DNA of 25,782 bases, from NCBI GenBank assembly GCA_021151525.1, contig JAGKXD010000060.1, forward strand, positions 1 to 25,782, given 5' to 3'. The notes below the pieces were generated by a model that searched no databases, was not told the DNA's origin, and was given only the letters and a program-made list of their open reading frames with translations. Of this stretch, positions 8,171 through 16,974 are shown piece after piece. This stretch comes from Cellvibrionaceae bacterium. GTDB taxonomy: Bacteria; Pseudomonadota; Gammaproteobacteria; Pseudomonadales; Cellvibrionaceae. The position numbers and the translations under genes are program-made. Numbering within the stretch: the first letter of the stretch is position 1; each line of letters begins with the position of its first letter.

Positions 8171-8443
8171 ATGACTTCAAAAGACAAACGTCGCCACATT
8201 CGCACTCCTTTAGCCTGCCGCATTAAAGTCACACATGGCAGCGCAGAAATGATTGTAAAAACCCGCGATATTTCTGATGGCGGAGTGTTCGTCGTGTTAG
8301 AACCAGAGCAAGTCCCCCCTATTGGTTCTCATGTTACCGGTCAAGTACAAGGTTTAATGGATGACGCTCCTATTTTGGAAATGGAAGTTGTGCGTGTAGA
8401 GCCTGCAGGGGTTGGTTTGCGTTTTGTTAATTTGGATGATTAA
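8171..8443 (+). CDS. PilZ-domain c-di-GMP-binding protein
   Basis: A stand-alone PilZ protein of 90 residues. Both halves of the c-di-GMP site are present: RxxxR at R7 and R11 (KRRHIRTPL) and DxSxxG at D33, S35, G38 (RDISDGGVFV). The barrel ends with VGLRFVNLDD. Of two in-frame ATGs six bases apart (8165 and 8171), the second has the better spacing to AAGGG (7 nt). The extension back to 8108 falls inside the parC terminator and is discounted. The protein is predicted cytoplasmic, a small receptor that would act on a partner. The next gene starts 24 nt downstream on the same strand, so it leads a likely three-gene operon with secreted products. Confidence 0.93.
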   Translation: MTSKDKRRHIRTPLACRIKVTHGSAEMIVKTRDISDGGVFVVLEPEQVPPIGSHVTGQVQGLMDDAPILEMEVVRVEPAGVGLRFVNLDD

Positions 8444-8467
8444 TATTTTTTTCGGATTGAGTGCCCT

Positions 8468-9730
8468 ATGAATTTAAGAGCTAGTCGAAAGCATATCCAA
8501 TTTTCATTGTGCATGTGTGTGCTTATTTTAATGGGAATTGCTGATTCACAGGCAGCTATTTATAAATGGACTGATGCTCAAGGCAAGGTTCATTATTCTG
8601 ATCAGAAGGTTGATGAAAAAGCGAGTGAACAAAAAGTTAGTGTTGGCTCTATGCCTTCCGCGCAAAGTGTTGTGCTTGCGCAGCCAATAAAGTTCAGTGC
8701 AGCCAAACCTTCGCGTTGGTTGGCGGTAATGAAACCTGAACTTTCTGTTGCGGAGTCAGATGCGCAAAGTGGTAAACAATTTTCTTTTTATTTCGGTGGC
8801 GATTGTGTGTCGCCAACCTCGTTAAGTTTAGATGCATTTAAAAAGCGCAACCCTCGCTATTTGATGGATGCAACTGACATGCAGGAAGAAATTATTCGAC
8901 AGTTGGATTCATATAACTATCGCAATTTGCATTTCAAAAGCGATGCACCTATGCGCGATTTAGACAATAACGAAGGTTATATATTGCAGGTTAGTATTCT
9001 TGATTTTAAAGTTAATGCTTGTGTGCGCAAGTTGCGTACACCACAAGATTCAGGCTTGCTCGATCAGTTTTCAATAAGTTCTTTTGATAAAACCAATGCA
9101 TGGATAAAGCTGCGTTGGACCATGAAAAGTTCGGCGGGCGAAAAAATAATTGCAACTAATACGAGCGAAGGCGCGCTCAATAATATTGATGGTACAGATT
9201 CACCCATAGCAGGTATGTTAAAGGCCGTTTATAAAAACAGTATTACGAATATGATTGCCGATCCGCAATTCACCTCAGCAATGATGCCTTCACAACCATC
9301 CATTGCAGGTGCGGCTGCAGCTTTGGGGCGCACTCCTAAGCCAGAGGTTAAGCCTGAGTCAACAGGTTTGAGTGCGCTTCCAAGCAAAATACAAAACACC
9401 TATGTTACGCGTGCTAATTTTGCCAAGGCCGTAACACTGGTTAATCCCTTACGAATTTCAATCAGCAGTTATTACGCTGAGCATGGTGAATGGCCAACTA
9501 ATTTTAGCGATATTGATATTGACTCTTCCACCTTGAGTGAGCCTGGTGTTGTTGACTCCGTTTCCTTGCGGCTCGGTGGCGTTCTTCACGTTAAATTGTC
9601 CGCTGATGCTTTTGGCGCGGGGCACTATTTTCAAATGATTCCCGATACTAAACGCAGCACAATGATTGATTGGGCTTGCAAAACTACCTTAGATAAATCC
9701 TTATGGGTTGGCTCTTGTTCTGCGATATAG
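8468..9730 (+). CDS. Secreted DUF4124 protein with a pilin-like C-terminal domain
   Basis: A 420-residue exported protein. A signal peptide (about 1-30, cleavage after SQA/A) leads into a DUF4124 domain (AIYKWTDAQGKVHYSDQKV, 30-48). A middle region of about 170 residues follows (110-275; C113 and C185; ILQVSILDFKVNACVRK); its fold is unknown to me. After a proline-rich linker (280-305), residues 315-420 resemble the globular part of a type IV pilin: VNPLRISISSYYAEHGEWP, strand segments, and a C-terminal pair C404/C417 in the pattern W-x-C...C near the end. The hydrophobic pilin stem and prepilin site are absent at that point, so this part cannot assemble as a classical pilin. It lies between PilZ (24 nt) and the deacetylase (13 nt), which implies co-transcription. 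Confidence 0.85.
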   Translation: MNLRASRKHIQFSLCMCVLILMGIADSQAAIYKWTDAQGKVHYSDQKVDEKASEQKVSVGSMPSAQSVVLAQPIKFSAAKPSRWLAVMKPELSVAESDAQSGKQFSFYFGGDCVSPTSLSLDAFKKRNPRYLMDATDMQEEIIRQLDSYNYRNLHFKSDAPMRDLDNNEGYILQVSILDFKVNACVRKLRTPQDSGLLDQFSISSFDKTNAWIKLRWTMKSSAGEKIIATNTSEGALNNIDGTDSPIAGMLKAVYKNSITNMIADPQFTSAMMPSQPSIAGAAAALGRTPKPEVKPESTGLSALPSKIQNTYVTRANFAKAVTLVNPLRISISSYYAEHGEWPTNFSDIDIDSSTLSEPGVVDSVSLRLGGVLHVKLSADAFGAGHYFQMIPDTKRSTMIDWACKTTLDKSLWVGSCSAI

Positions 9731-9743
9731 GGATTGGTTTCTG

Positions 9744-10817
9744 ATGAAAATTGCAAAAATTATTTTGGCTGGAATTTTTTGGCAATGTTTTATTTTAGGT
9801 AAAGCAAGTGCAGCTACAGTACTTATTTATCACCACGTTAGCACCACTATGCCTGCATCTACCAGTATTAGCCCTGAGCGTTTTATTGCGCATATGGATT
9901 ATCTGGAAAAAAATAATTTCAAAATTGTTCCACTTACTGAATTAACCGAAAGGCTGCGTAAAGGCGATGAACTGCCCGATAAAACAGTAGCTATTACTTT
10001 TGATGATTCCTATGCAGATGTTTACACGTCGGCTTACCCCATTCTTAAAAAGCGTGGTTGGCCGTTTACATTTTTTGTAAATACCGATGCCGTGGGTACA
10101 GGAAAAATATTTGTCACTTGGGATCTATTGCGTGAGATGTCAAAAAATGGTGTCACTATCGCCAATCATACAACCAAGCATGATCATGTTGTGCGCATTA
10201 AAAATGGCGAAAGCGAATCGCAATTTAAAGCTCGCCTTACCAATGATATTGCTGATGCCCAGAAAAAAATAGAAACAGAAATTGGTAGTGCACCAAAAAT
10301 ATTTGCCTATCCTTTTGGTGAGTACAGCGCAGATGTAAAAGCTGTTTTGAAAAAAATGGGTTTCCTTGCCTTCACTCAGCAAGCCGGTGTGTTGAATGCC
10401 GATACGGATTTGCAAACCCTGCCGCGTTTTCCATTTGGTGGAAGTTTTACGGACATAAATGATTTTATCGAAAAAATAAATACGCTGCCCATGCCGGTTA
10501 AACGCGTAGAGTTTTATGCAGATAAACAACATGCATTGAACGATATTATTGTCAAAGCAGGGGATAAACCCTATTTGGTGTTAACCTTGGGTGATAAATC
10601 CCTGCTTGAAAAAGTCCATTGCTTTTCATCCAATGAAGGTGCAATTAATACAGAAGTGATTGATGGAAAATTATGGGTGCAACCTAAACAAGCATTTCCA
10701 TCGGGCCGCACAAAATTTAATTGCACCGCAGCAAGCAATCAACGCGGGCGTTTTTATTGGTATACGCAGTTGTGGTTGGTGACCGATAAAAATGGCAATT
10801 GGACATATCAGGATTAA
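9744..10817 (+). CDS. Secreted polysaccharide deacetylase (NodB homology, CE4)
   Basis: A 357-residue protein with a signal peptide (cleavage near ASA, residue 23). The NodB domain spans about 24-240 and keeps the metal-dependent motifs: TFDD (85-88, catalytic base D87 and ligand D88), the H142-xxx-H146 pair in NHTTKH, FAYPFGEYS (motif 3) and the LPRFPFGG segment (motif 4). It should remove N-acetyl (or similar) groups from an extracellular glycan, for example chitooligosaccharide, PNAG-like polymer or peptidoglycan; the substrate cannot be fixed. A C-terminal region of about 105 residues, with cysteines at 293 and 327, is outside the NodB fold and may bind the substrate or a partner. The ATG at 9744 is used because the upstream frame overlaps the previous gene and spoils the signal peptide. 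Confidence 0.93.
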   Translation: MKIAKIILAGIFWQCFILGKASAATVLIYHHVSTTMPASTSISPERFIAHMDYLEKNNFKIVPLTELTERLRKGDELPDKTVAITFDDSYADVYTSAYPILKKRGWPFTFFVNTDAVGTGKIFVTWDLLREMSKNGVTIANHTTKHDHVVRIKNGESESQFKARLTNDIADAQKKIETEIGSAPKIFAYPFGEYSADVKAVLKKMGFLAFTQQAGVLNADTDLQTLPRFPFGGSFTDINDFIEKINTLPMPVKRVEFYADKQHALNDIIVKAGDKPYLVLTLGDKSLLEKVHCFSSNEGAINTEVIDGKLWVQPKQAFPSGRTKFNCTAASNQRGRFYWYTQLWLVTDKNGNWTYQD

Positions 10818-10829
10818 AAATACATTTAT

Positions 10830-10994
10830 AAAAAGCACCCCCTCGGCAACTGCATCCTGCGTTGCTCTACCTCCTGCATCCATGCAGTCGTCCCAACCTC
10901 CCCCTTCGCAGGGGGAGGGGCTGACTCCCTACTTGCTACAGAGTGTAATTAGTTCCCTCTCCTGAGAAGGGGAGAGTTAGGGTGGGGTGTTTTT
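10830..10994. repeat. Putative MITE-like intergenic element with terminal inverted repeats
   Basis: About 165 bp between two convergent genes, with no reading frame. The ends are AAAAAGCACCCC (from 10830) and GGGGTGTTTTT (to 10994), inverted copies differing by one bulged G. Inside are CTGCAT-CC-ATGCAG (10874-10887), a 9-bp hairpin CCTCCCCCT/AGGGGGAGG with a TCGC loop (10897-10918), and a hairpin from CTCTCC to GGAGAG (10957-10976). Both strands leave the element through a T-run next to the outer stem, so it can also act as a shared terminator. Only one copy is in this window, so dispersal in the genome is an inference. Confidence 0.55.
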
Positions 10995-11002
10995 CGTTTA
11001 AG

Positions 11003-14000
11003 TTAAAGACTCAACCCTATCCGCAATTCACTGATCAAATCGTTCAAACTCATGCGCAAACTTAACAGCAAGTGCTGTGCATCTTTTTCCTGATTTAATT
11101 CCAATTCAATTTGCAAAGCGAGCGCCTGCAATTCTACAGCGCCAATGGTGCCCGCCAAGGATTTAAACGAGTGTGCGTGGCTGCTGGCTTCGGTGAAGTT
11201 TTTGGCGGCTATGGCAGTTTCTATAACATCCACTGTGTTGCTGCGCTCTTGTGTGAAACGTTTAATCAGTTTGATGTAAAGCGCTTCGTTATTGAGTAAA
11301 CGTTCGAGTGCTTGGTCTACATCTAAACCGGGAATGCGATAAAGGCGTGCTATAACGCGAGTGAGATTCGCGGCGCTGGCCTGAATTTTTGATTCTGATG
11401 TTGCTGCGGCGGAGGTTTGGTTTTTGTGCCAGCGCAAGAGTATGCGATAGAGAATTTCGGGGTAAATCGGTTTTGAAATGTAGTCATTCATGCCTGCACT
11501 TAAGCAGCGCTCGCGATCTCCTGCGAGTGCTCCTGCTGTCATGGCGATAATAGGCAGTTGATCAAAACGTTCTTGAGCGCGCAGGCGGCGCGTTGCTTCT
11601 ATGCCATCCATAATGGGCATTTGCACATCCATCAACACCATGTCGAAGTTGGTGTGTTCCAAAAGATCAATTGCTTCTTTTCCGTTGCCGGCAGTGGACA
11701 CTTCCGCGTTAACCAAGCTGAGTAATTCTTTTACAACATCTTGGTTGATGTCGTTGTCGTCAACCAAGAGCACGCGGCTACCGGCCAGCTTTTTGTAAGC
11801 GCCTAGATCAAGTTGCGTATTTTCCGGCATGCGTGTGTGATTATTTTTAAAGAGTTTGGAGAGACTGTCGCGCAGCACAGATGGGAGTATGGGTTTGCTG
11901 ATGATGGCTGCAAATAAATCTTCCGCGTTCGCGCCCACGTCAAGTTTGTTGTGGGCACAGAGCAGAACGAATTTTGTGTTTTCGGTGTTGGCTAGGGTAT
12001 GTATTTTTTCAGCCGCTTCTTGACCGGGGAGGTCGGGCATTTTCCAATCCAAAAAGATGATGTCAAAGGGAGAGGGTTGGCTTTCAATAAGCGTAATGGC
12101 TGCTGTGGCGGAGTCCAGGCTGGTAACTTCAAGTGCAAGCTCGCTAAGCATATTGCTTAAAATTTGGCGTGCTTGGGCGTTGTCATCAACCACCATAACG
12201 CGCTTGGCGGGAATGTTGAGGGGGGTAGGCGCATGGTTTTGCGTGTTGCCTTTGGTCAGCTCAAGTTCCATGGAAAAGGTGCTGCCCACGCCCTGTTCAC
12301 TACTAAACGCTAAGCCTCCGCCCATGAGTTCGATTAGGTTTTTGGAAATGGTGAGGCCGAGGCCTGTACCTTCAAAGCGCCGTGTTGAAGAAGTGTCCAG
12401 CTGGTGAAATGGTGTAAATAGTTGATCAAAGTTTTCGCTGGGGATGCCTATACCGGTGTCTTGTACATCAAACTTGACGCCAACATGCAGAGGGCTTTCG
12501 CTCACTTTGCTGACTTTCACAAGCACATTGCCATTCTCGGTAAATTTCACGGCATTGCTCGCGAAGTTAATGAGGATTTGACCAATCCGTAGAGCATCAC
12601 CTTTGAGATTGTCTGGAATGCTTGGATCTATATCTAACAAGAGTTCCAAACCTTTGGCATCGGCTTTATCCCAGAGTAGGCCGAGGGCGTTGTCGAGCAT
12701 TTCTTCAAGGGAAAAATCGGTGTTATCAATGGTCATTCGGCCGGCTTCAATCTTTGAAAAGTCCAGAATGTCGTTGATGATGGAGAGTAGGTGGGTGCTG
12801 GATTGATGAATACGTTCTAAATAGCTGCGCAGCTTGGGGTCGTCGGATACCAGTGTGGCAAGGTGTGAGAGCCCAATAATGGCGTTCATGGGGGTGCGTA
12901 TTTCATGGCTCATATTAGCCAAGAAGTCAGATTTGGCGCGTGCAGCCTGTTCGGCATCGAGCTTGGCGCTTTCGAGCTGGGCGGTGCGTTGAGTGACGAT
13001 TTTTTCCAAGTTTATGCGAATGGAGTCTAGCTCCTGAGCATTGCGAGTTTGCTCGGATATATCCATTAAAATGGTGCCCACGGCGTTTATCTCGTGAGTG
13101 TCTGGATCGAAAATGGGGAAGCGAATGGTCTTCATCCATTGCATGTTGTTGTAAGTATAGCCCTCTAATTCTCTAATGGTTTCGACCACCTGCCCGCTTC
13201 GAAGAACTTCATCATGGTCAGCGTTAAGTTGCTTGATGTATCTATCTGGGAGATTAAGCACTTCAGTAGGGTGGCCGATAATCCGCCCTCGCGGGATATT
13301 AAAAAAGCTTTCCATTTGTTTGTTGATCACCAGAAAGCGACCCTCTAGGTCGCGCATGTGAGCTATGCCGGGAAAGTTATCCAGAAATGTCCGCATGCGT
13401 TGTTCACGCTCCGCCAAGGTTCTGCGGCTACGCGCCATAAATACAATGAGCATGTTGATAACAATAATAGCGAGGAGGGTAAAACCTATGATGGCGTTGC
13501 TAAAGAATTGAAAGGGCGTGTACACCTCGTCAGCGTCTTGCTCAACCACTATGCCCACGTCCATGCCCGCCAGCCATTTAACGGCACCCACTACATCCAC
13601 GCCGCGATAATCGGGGTAACCATCCACAAAACCGCTGCTACCCTCTTGCAGTGCAGTGTTGACTGCGCGTGTGAGGGGGCTGGTTTTAGGGTTGGTGACG
13701 AGCGCGCCATTCTTCGTTTTGCTGGGGACTCGTGCGGTTAAGCCTTTTACGTAGGTGGGTGGTTTATCGGTAGTGGTTTTGTTGTGGATGAGCGCCTGCC
13801 CAAAGCGGGTAGGGGAAATGATCTGACCTTCGCGATTCACGGCATAGGCTTCGCCAGTGGTGCCGGAAGAGCCGGTGCTCAGCATGGCGAAAAAATTATG
13901 GTAGGGATCTTGGCGGAGGCAGAGTACCGCGAGTAATTTGCCGTTTTTGTTGATGCGCGCGCAGCCAAGCTGGTAGAGCGTACCAGCCTCTGCGGTTTTG

Positions 14001-14494
14001 TCGAAAACGCTGATTTGGTATTTGGCTTCCGTGGGCAAGCTAATCGCGCGGCCTTCGCGCATGGCTTTTTCGATGGCAACATGTGAGGTGAGCGAGACAA
14101 CGCTTTTGCCGGTGTATGCCGGGCTACTGGAGAGAAGTATTTTGAAGTTGGGGTCTATGATGGAGTGTCCATCGTAACCGCGCCCTAGGTAAATGGGGCG
14201 CAGCCATTGATCCATAGTATTGCCTGCTTCGGCGGCGCTAATTTTGTTGTTAACAACCTTGTCGATCAAATCTATTAAGGCGGGTTCTTGCGCAAGTGCC
14301 TCAACGCCGCGCAAATAATTTTGTTGCCATAGTTCAATGAGCCCGCTAGTGGCTTGCAGGCGAGTGAGTAAGTGGTGGGATACGTTTGCGCGGTCGTATG
14401 TGTAAATCACGCGAATCGTGATGGCCGTTACCGCAACGAGCGCTATGCTAAACGTGAGGGCCATAATGGCCGATGCGTATTTCCCTAGCTTCAT
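11003..14494 (-). CDS. Hybrid sensor histidine kinase (Cache-like sensor, PAS, HisKA, HATPase, REC, REC, HPt)
   Basis: A 1163-residue inner-membrane kinase of BarA-like layout with a complete internal phosphorelay. Domain order (numbered from the ATG at 14494): TM1 about 8-31; periplasmic Cache-like sensor about 36-325; TM2 about 332-354; PAS about 364-485; HisKA with H530 in NMSHEIRTPM; HATPase with N647, DTGIGI at 679 and GTGLGL at 709; receiver 1 with acidic pair 770-771, D816 and K867; receiver 2 with D956, T986 and K1008; HPt with H1108 in HSFKSLAGT. Receiver 1 has cysteine (C846) where Thr/Ser is expected. A TTG at 14506 would add four residues. It lies 82 nt downstream of the REC-EAL gene and is last in the cluster. 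The ligand is unknown. Confidence 0.95.
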   Translation of the reverse strand: MKLGKYASAIMALTFSIALVAVTAITIRVIYTYDRANVSHHLLTRLQATSGLIELWQQNYLRGVEALAQEPALIDLIDKVVNNKISAAEAGNTMDQWLRPIYLGRGYDGHSIIDPNFKILLSSSPAYTGKSVVSLTSHVAIEKAMREGRAISLPTEAKYQISVFDKTAEAGTLYQLGCARINKNGKLLAVLCLRQDPYHNFFAMLSTGSSGTTGEAYAVNREGQIISPTRFGQALIHNKTTTDKPPTYVKGLTARVPSKTKNGALVTNPKTSPLTRAVNTALQEGSSGFVDGYPDYRGVDVVGAVKWLAGMDVGIVVEQDADEVYTPFQFFSNAIIGFTLLAIIVINMLIVFMARSRRTLAEREQRMRTFLDNFPGIAHMRDLEGRFLVINKQMESFFNIPRGRIIGHPTEVLNLPDRYIKQLNADHDEVLRSGQVVETIRELEGYTYNNMQWMKTIRFPIFDPDTHEINAVGTILMDISEQTRNAQELDSIRINLEKIVTQRTAQLESAKLDAEQAARAKSDFLANMSHEIRTPMNAIIGLSHLATLVSDDPKLRSYLERIHQSSTHLLSIINDILDFSKIEAGRMTIDNTDFSLEEMLDNALGLLWDKADAKGLELLLDIDPSIPDNLKGDALRIGQILINFASNAVKFTENGNVLVKVSKVSESPLHVGVKFDVQDTGIGIPSENFDQLFTPFHQLDTSSTRRFEGTGLGLTISKNLIELMGGGLAFSSEQGVGSTFSMELELTKGNTQNHAPTPLNIPAKRVMVVDDNAQARQILSNMLSELALEVTSLDSATAAITLIESQPSPFDIIFLDWKMPDLPGQEAAEKIHTLANTENTKFVLLCAHNKLDVGANAEDLFAAIISKPILPSVLRDSLSKLFKNNHTRMPENTQLDLGAYKKLAGSRVLLVDDNDINQDVVKELLSLVNAEVSTAGNGKEAIDLLEHTNFDMVLMDVQMPIMDGIEATRRLRAQERFDQLPIIAMTAGALAGDRERCLSAGMNDYISKPIYPEILYRILLRWHKNQTSAAATSESKIQASAANLTRVIARLYRIPGLDVDQALERLLNNEALYIKLIKRFTQERSNTVDVIETAIAAKNFTEASSHAHSFKSLAGTIGAVELQALALQIELELNQEKDAQHLLLSLRMSLNDLISELRIGLSL

Positions 14495-14576
14495 GGGGAT
14501 GTCCAATAAAATAGTCAGCTTATGTCGTTATTTATTCATTCTAGCTGTTCTTATTTTCCATGTTGGTGAATATCGT

Positions 14577-15845
14577 TTATAGGGATCCGCGACACAATTT
14601 GGCAATATGGGTTGTTGTTTCATTCAGCCAAGGAAGTACATCGCACGCGGGCATGGCGCTCGAAAATAAATAGCCCTGAATTTCATCGCACCCCATATTG
14701 CGCAATAAATTCAATTCCTCTTGTGTCTCCACGCCTTCAGCAACGGTTGTTAGCCCCAAGCGCTGCCCCATGTCTAATGCCGATTGCACAATGTTGCAGA
14801 GGTGAGCGCTTTCGCTAACTCTGCATACAAATGAGCGATCAATTTTCAGCTCGCTGAAGGGGATATGGGATAGTTGCAGCATGGATGAAAAACCTGTGCC
14901 GTAATCATCAATGGAGAACTCAAAGCCATTGAGTTTCAGCCTGCTTATGGTGCCTAAGGCAACGGCATGGTCTTTCATTAACGCGCTTTCAGTAATCTCA
15001 AGAAGAATTTTTGTGGGGCTGATGTTGGCGTTTTTCACGCTGCGGATAACGTGATTGGCGAAGCCCGGATCTTCCAGCAAATTCACAGCGATGTTGATGG
15101 AAACCGTTGGAAATAAATTCAGGCTATTCCAGGCACTCATGTCTACCAAAACGGCGTCCAAGATACTCAGTGTTAGTTCGTTCAAAAGCCCATGTTCGTT
15201 GGCAATATCGATAAAGTCACCGGGCATAACAATGCCTTTCAGGGGATCGCACCAACGAGCCAGCGCCTCAAAGCCGACGACTTTCTCTTGTTTGAGTGAA
15301 ACTTTGGGTTGGTAGAAGGGCTTAATTTGTTTTAAGCGCAGCGCGCGTTTCAGATCGAGCGCTGAGGGAAGAATTCGTTTGCGTGCGGGAGCAGGCGGTA
15401 ATATGGCGGGCTGGAAACGCACGAGCTTTTCAAGCAGAACTTTACCGTTAAGCGGTTTAGCCAAGGCACCGAGCATTGGCATTTTGCAGGCTCGCACCAT
15501 GCTCCCCAAGGTGTCTAGCAAGGTGTTGTCCGCACCGCTGACAATCACAATTGCAATCTCAGGCTTTATTTTTGCTACGCCTTGAATTAATTCAATACCG
15601 TCCATGCCGGGCATGTGCAAATCCACTAGCATGGCGGCAGGTTGAATATGTTGGTTGCGCAGCAATGCCAAGGCCTCCTGACCGCTGGATGCCTCGTAAA
15701 TCAGCTCTATACCCATGCTGCTTAAAATCTCGGTTGAGACTAATCGCTGCAATTCGCTGTCGTCCACCACCAGTACGCCTTGGCGAAAAATAGCAGGGTG
15801 TAGACCTTTAGCGGGAAGCTGTTGTTGCTCAATACCTCGGTTCAT
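14577..15845 (-). CDS. REC-EAL response regulator, c-di-GMP phosphodiesterase
   Basis: A 422-residue cytoplasmic regulator. Its receiver (about 22-145) has D28/D29, phosphoacceptor D75 in LVDLHMPGMDG and K130. An EAL domain (about 165-410) follows. The metal and catalytic residues are all present: E193 (FEALARW), N251, E283 (LEITES), D313-D314 (DDYGTGFS), K334 (LKIDRSF), E370 (AEGVET) and Q390. It should therefore hydrolyse c-di-GMP to pGpG, switched by phosphorylation. The layout is like RocR/VieA-type proteins but without a DNA-binding domain. A strong AGGAAGGG precedes the ATG. It sits between the CheR gene (71 nt) and the hybrid kinase (82 nt), so the kinase's HPt is a good candidate donor. 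Confidence 0.95.
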   Translation of the reverse strand: MNRGIEQQQLPAKGLHPAIFRQGVLVVDDSELQRLVSTEILSSMGIELIYEASSGQEALALLRNQHIQPAAMLVDLHMPGMDGIELIQGVAKIKPEIAIVIVSGADNTLLDTLGSMVRACKMPMLGALAKPLNGKVLLEKLVRFQPAILPPAPARKRILPSALDLKRALRLKQIKPFYQPKVSLKQEKVVGFEALARWCDPLKGIVMPGDFIDIANEHGLLNELTLSILDAVLVDMSAWNSLNLFPTVSINIAVNLLEDPGFANHVIRSVKNANISPTKILLEITESALMKDHAVALGTISRLKLNGFEFSIDDYGTGFSSMLQLSHIPFSELKIDRSFVCRVSESAHLCNIVQSALDMGQRLGLTTVAEGVETQEELNLLRNMGCDEIQGYLFSSAMPACDVLPWLNETTTHIAKLCRGSL

Positions 15846-15916
15846 CGTGCCCTTCCTGTTGCTCCCGAGTAGGTTTGCCTAAGTACAGGTTCGTATAGTT
15901 CAGTGTTGTGGGGGGG

Positions 15917-16807
15917 TTAGCTTTGGGTGCGACGATAAATAGAGGGGCGCACAGACTTTAAAGGAGTATCTAGGCCAATGAGTGATTCGGAATGGCTAGT
16001 CACCAGCCAACCGCTCGGGCGCAATTGATTGTAGAGATTGCTGATCACTTGGTTTTTAACGTCTGTATCAAAATAAATCAGCACATTGCGAACAAAAATA
16101 ATATCGAATTCACCCAAATTAGCGGCGCTTTCCAGCAAATTATGCTGTACGAACTGAACGCGTTTACGCAGTTCCGAATCCACCATGAACATACCTTCAT
16201 AAGGGCCTACACCTCTACGGCAGTATTTTTTCAAATAGTTTGACGGCATGTTTTCAATGCGTTGCATACGGTACAGGCCTTGTTCGGCTGCTTCTAATAC
16301 GCGTACAGAGAGATCGCTGGCGGTTAATTCCCAGCCATTGGGTCCGAGTTTCTCATTGAGCACCATGGCAAGGCTGTACGGCTCCTCTCCGGTAGATGCG
16401 GCCGCACACCAAACGCGCAAGGGGCGATTTTTAACCTTAGGAATCATCAAGTTTGCGAGTTGGGTGAAATGGTCAGGCTCGCGGAAAAAATAGGTTTCGT
16501 TGGTGGTCAGCAAATCGACGACTTGGGTGCGCTCGGCTTGGCTCGCGCTCTCAACCAAGTAATTTGAATAGGCATCAAAATCTTGAAAGCCCAGCGACAG
16601 CATATGCGCGCGCAAGCGGGTAATAATTAATTGCTGCTTATGATTGGTGATGAAAATGCCGCTTTTCTGTTGAAAGAATGATTGAATTCTCTTGAGTGCG
16701 GTTGCGCTCAGCAGGTTTGCTTCAGGTGGAAAATCAATAGCGCGCGCCTTCATCATGCGGATTCCGGGGTTAATGGATTGCACTGATTGCGCTGTATGAG
16801 ATTGCAT
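15917..16807 (-). CDS. CheR-type protein-glutamate methyltransferase
   Basis: A 296-residue cytoplasmic protein that would transfer methyl groups from S-adenosylmethionine to glutamates on a chemoreceptor-like substrate. An all-helical N-terminal CheR domain (about 30-85) precedes the methyltransferase domain: NETYFFREPDHF (103-114), SAM-binding VWCAAASTGEEPYSLAM (132-148), IIFVRNVLIYFD (236-247), and the closing HSESLIGLDTPLKSVRPSIYRR. The ATG at 16807 is chosen over a TTG at 16822 because GAGGT lies 8-9 nt upstream of it. No chemoreceptor, CheB, CheA or CheW is in the window, so its target must lie elsewhere, or it acts in a non-chemotaxis relay with the adjacent kinase and regulators. Confidence 0.94.
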   Translation of the reverse strand: MQSHTAQSVQSINPGIRMMKARAIDFPPEANLLSATALKRIQSFFQQKSGIFITNHKQQLIITRLRAHMLSLGFQDFDAYSNYLVESASQAERTQVVDLLTTNETYFFREPDHFTQLANLMIPKVKNRPLRVWCAAASTGEEPYSLAMVLNEKLGPNGWELTASDLSVRVLEAAEQGLYRMQRIENMPSNYLKKYCRRGVGPYEGMFMVDSELRKRVQFVQHNLLESAANLGEFDIIFVRNVLIYFDTDVKNQVISNLYNQLRPSGWLVTSHSESLIGLDTPLKSVRPSIYRRTQS

Positions 16808-16808
16808 G

Positions 16809-16822
16809 TTGAGGTACCTCAA
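16809..16822. promoter_or_regulatory. 14-bp perfect palindrome over the cheR ribosome-binding site
   Basis: TTGAGGTACCTCAA is identical on both strands, lies immediately before the cheR ATG and contains its GAGG. It could be an operator. It could also be a small RNA hairpin (5-bp stem, GTAC loop) that hides the ribosome-binding site. Chance is possible at this length. Confidence 0.35.
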
Positions 16823-16974
16823 GGAGTCACAAGTTCAGTCATGTCATTCGAAAAATTGGCGTTGGAATTGAGCTCCAAAGCATTTTTCCCATGTGACACA
16901 TTTTGATCCCAGAGAGAAATTCGCGAGAGAGTAGAAATACTCAAGGGCAGGGAGGGTTATTACGCAAATGCGCA

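Noticed and set aside
13358..13741. 127-codon plus-strand frame inside the hybrid kinase gene
   Set aside because: It is antisense to the sensor domain, has no ribosome-binding site and no recognisable composition. I treat it as a shadow frame.
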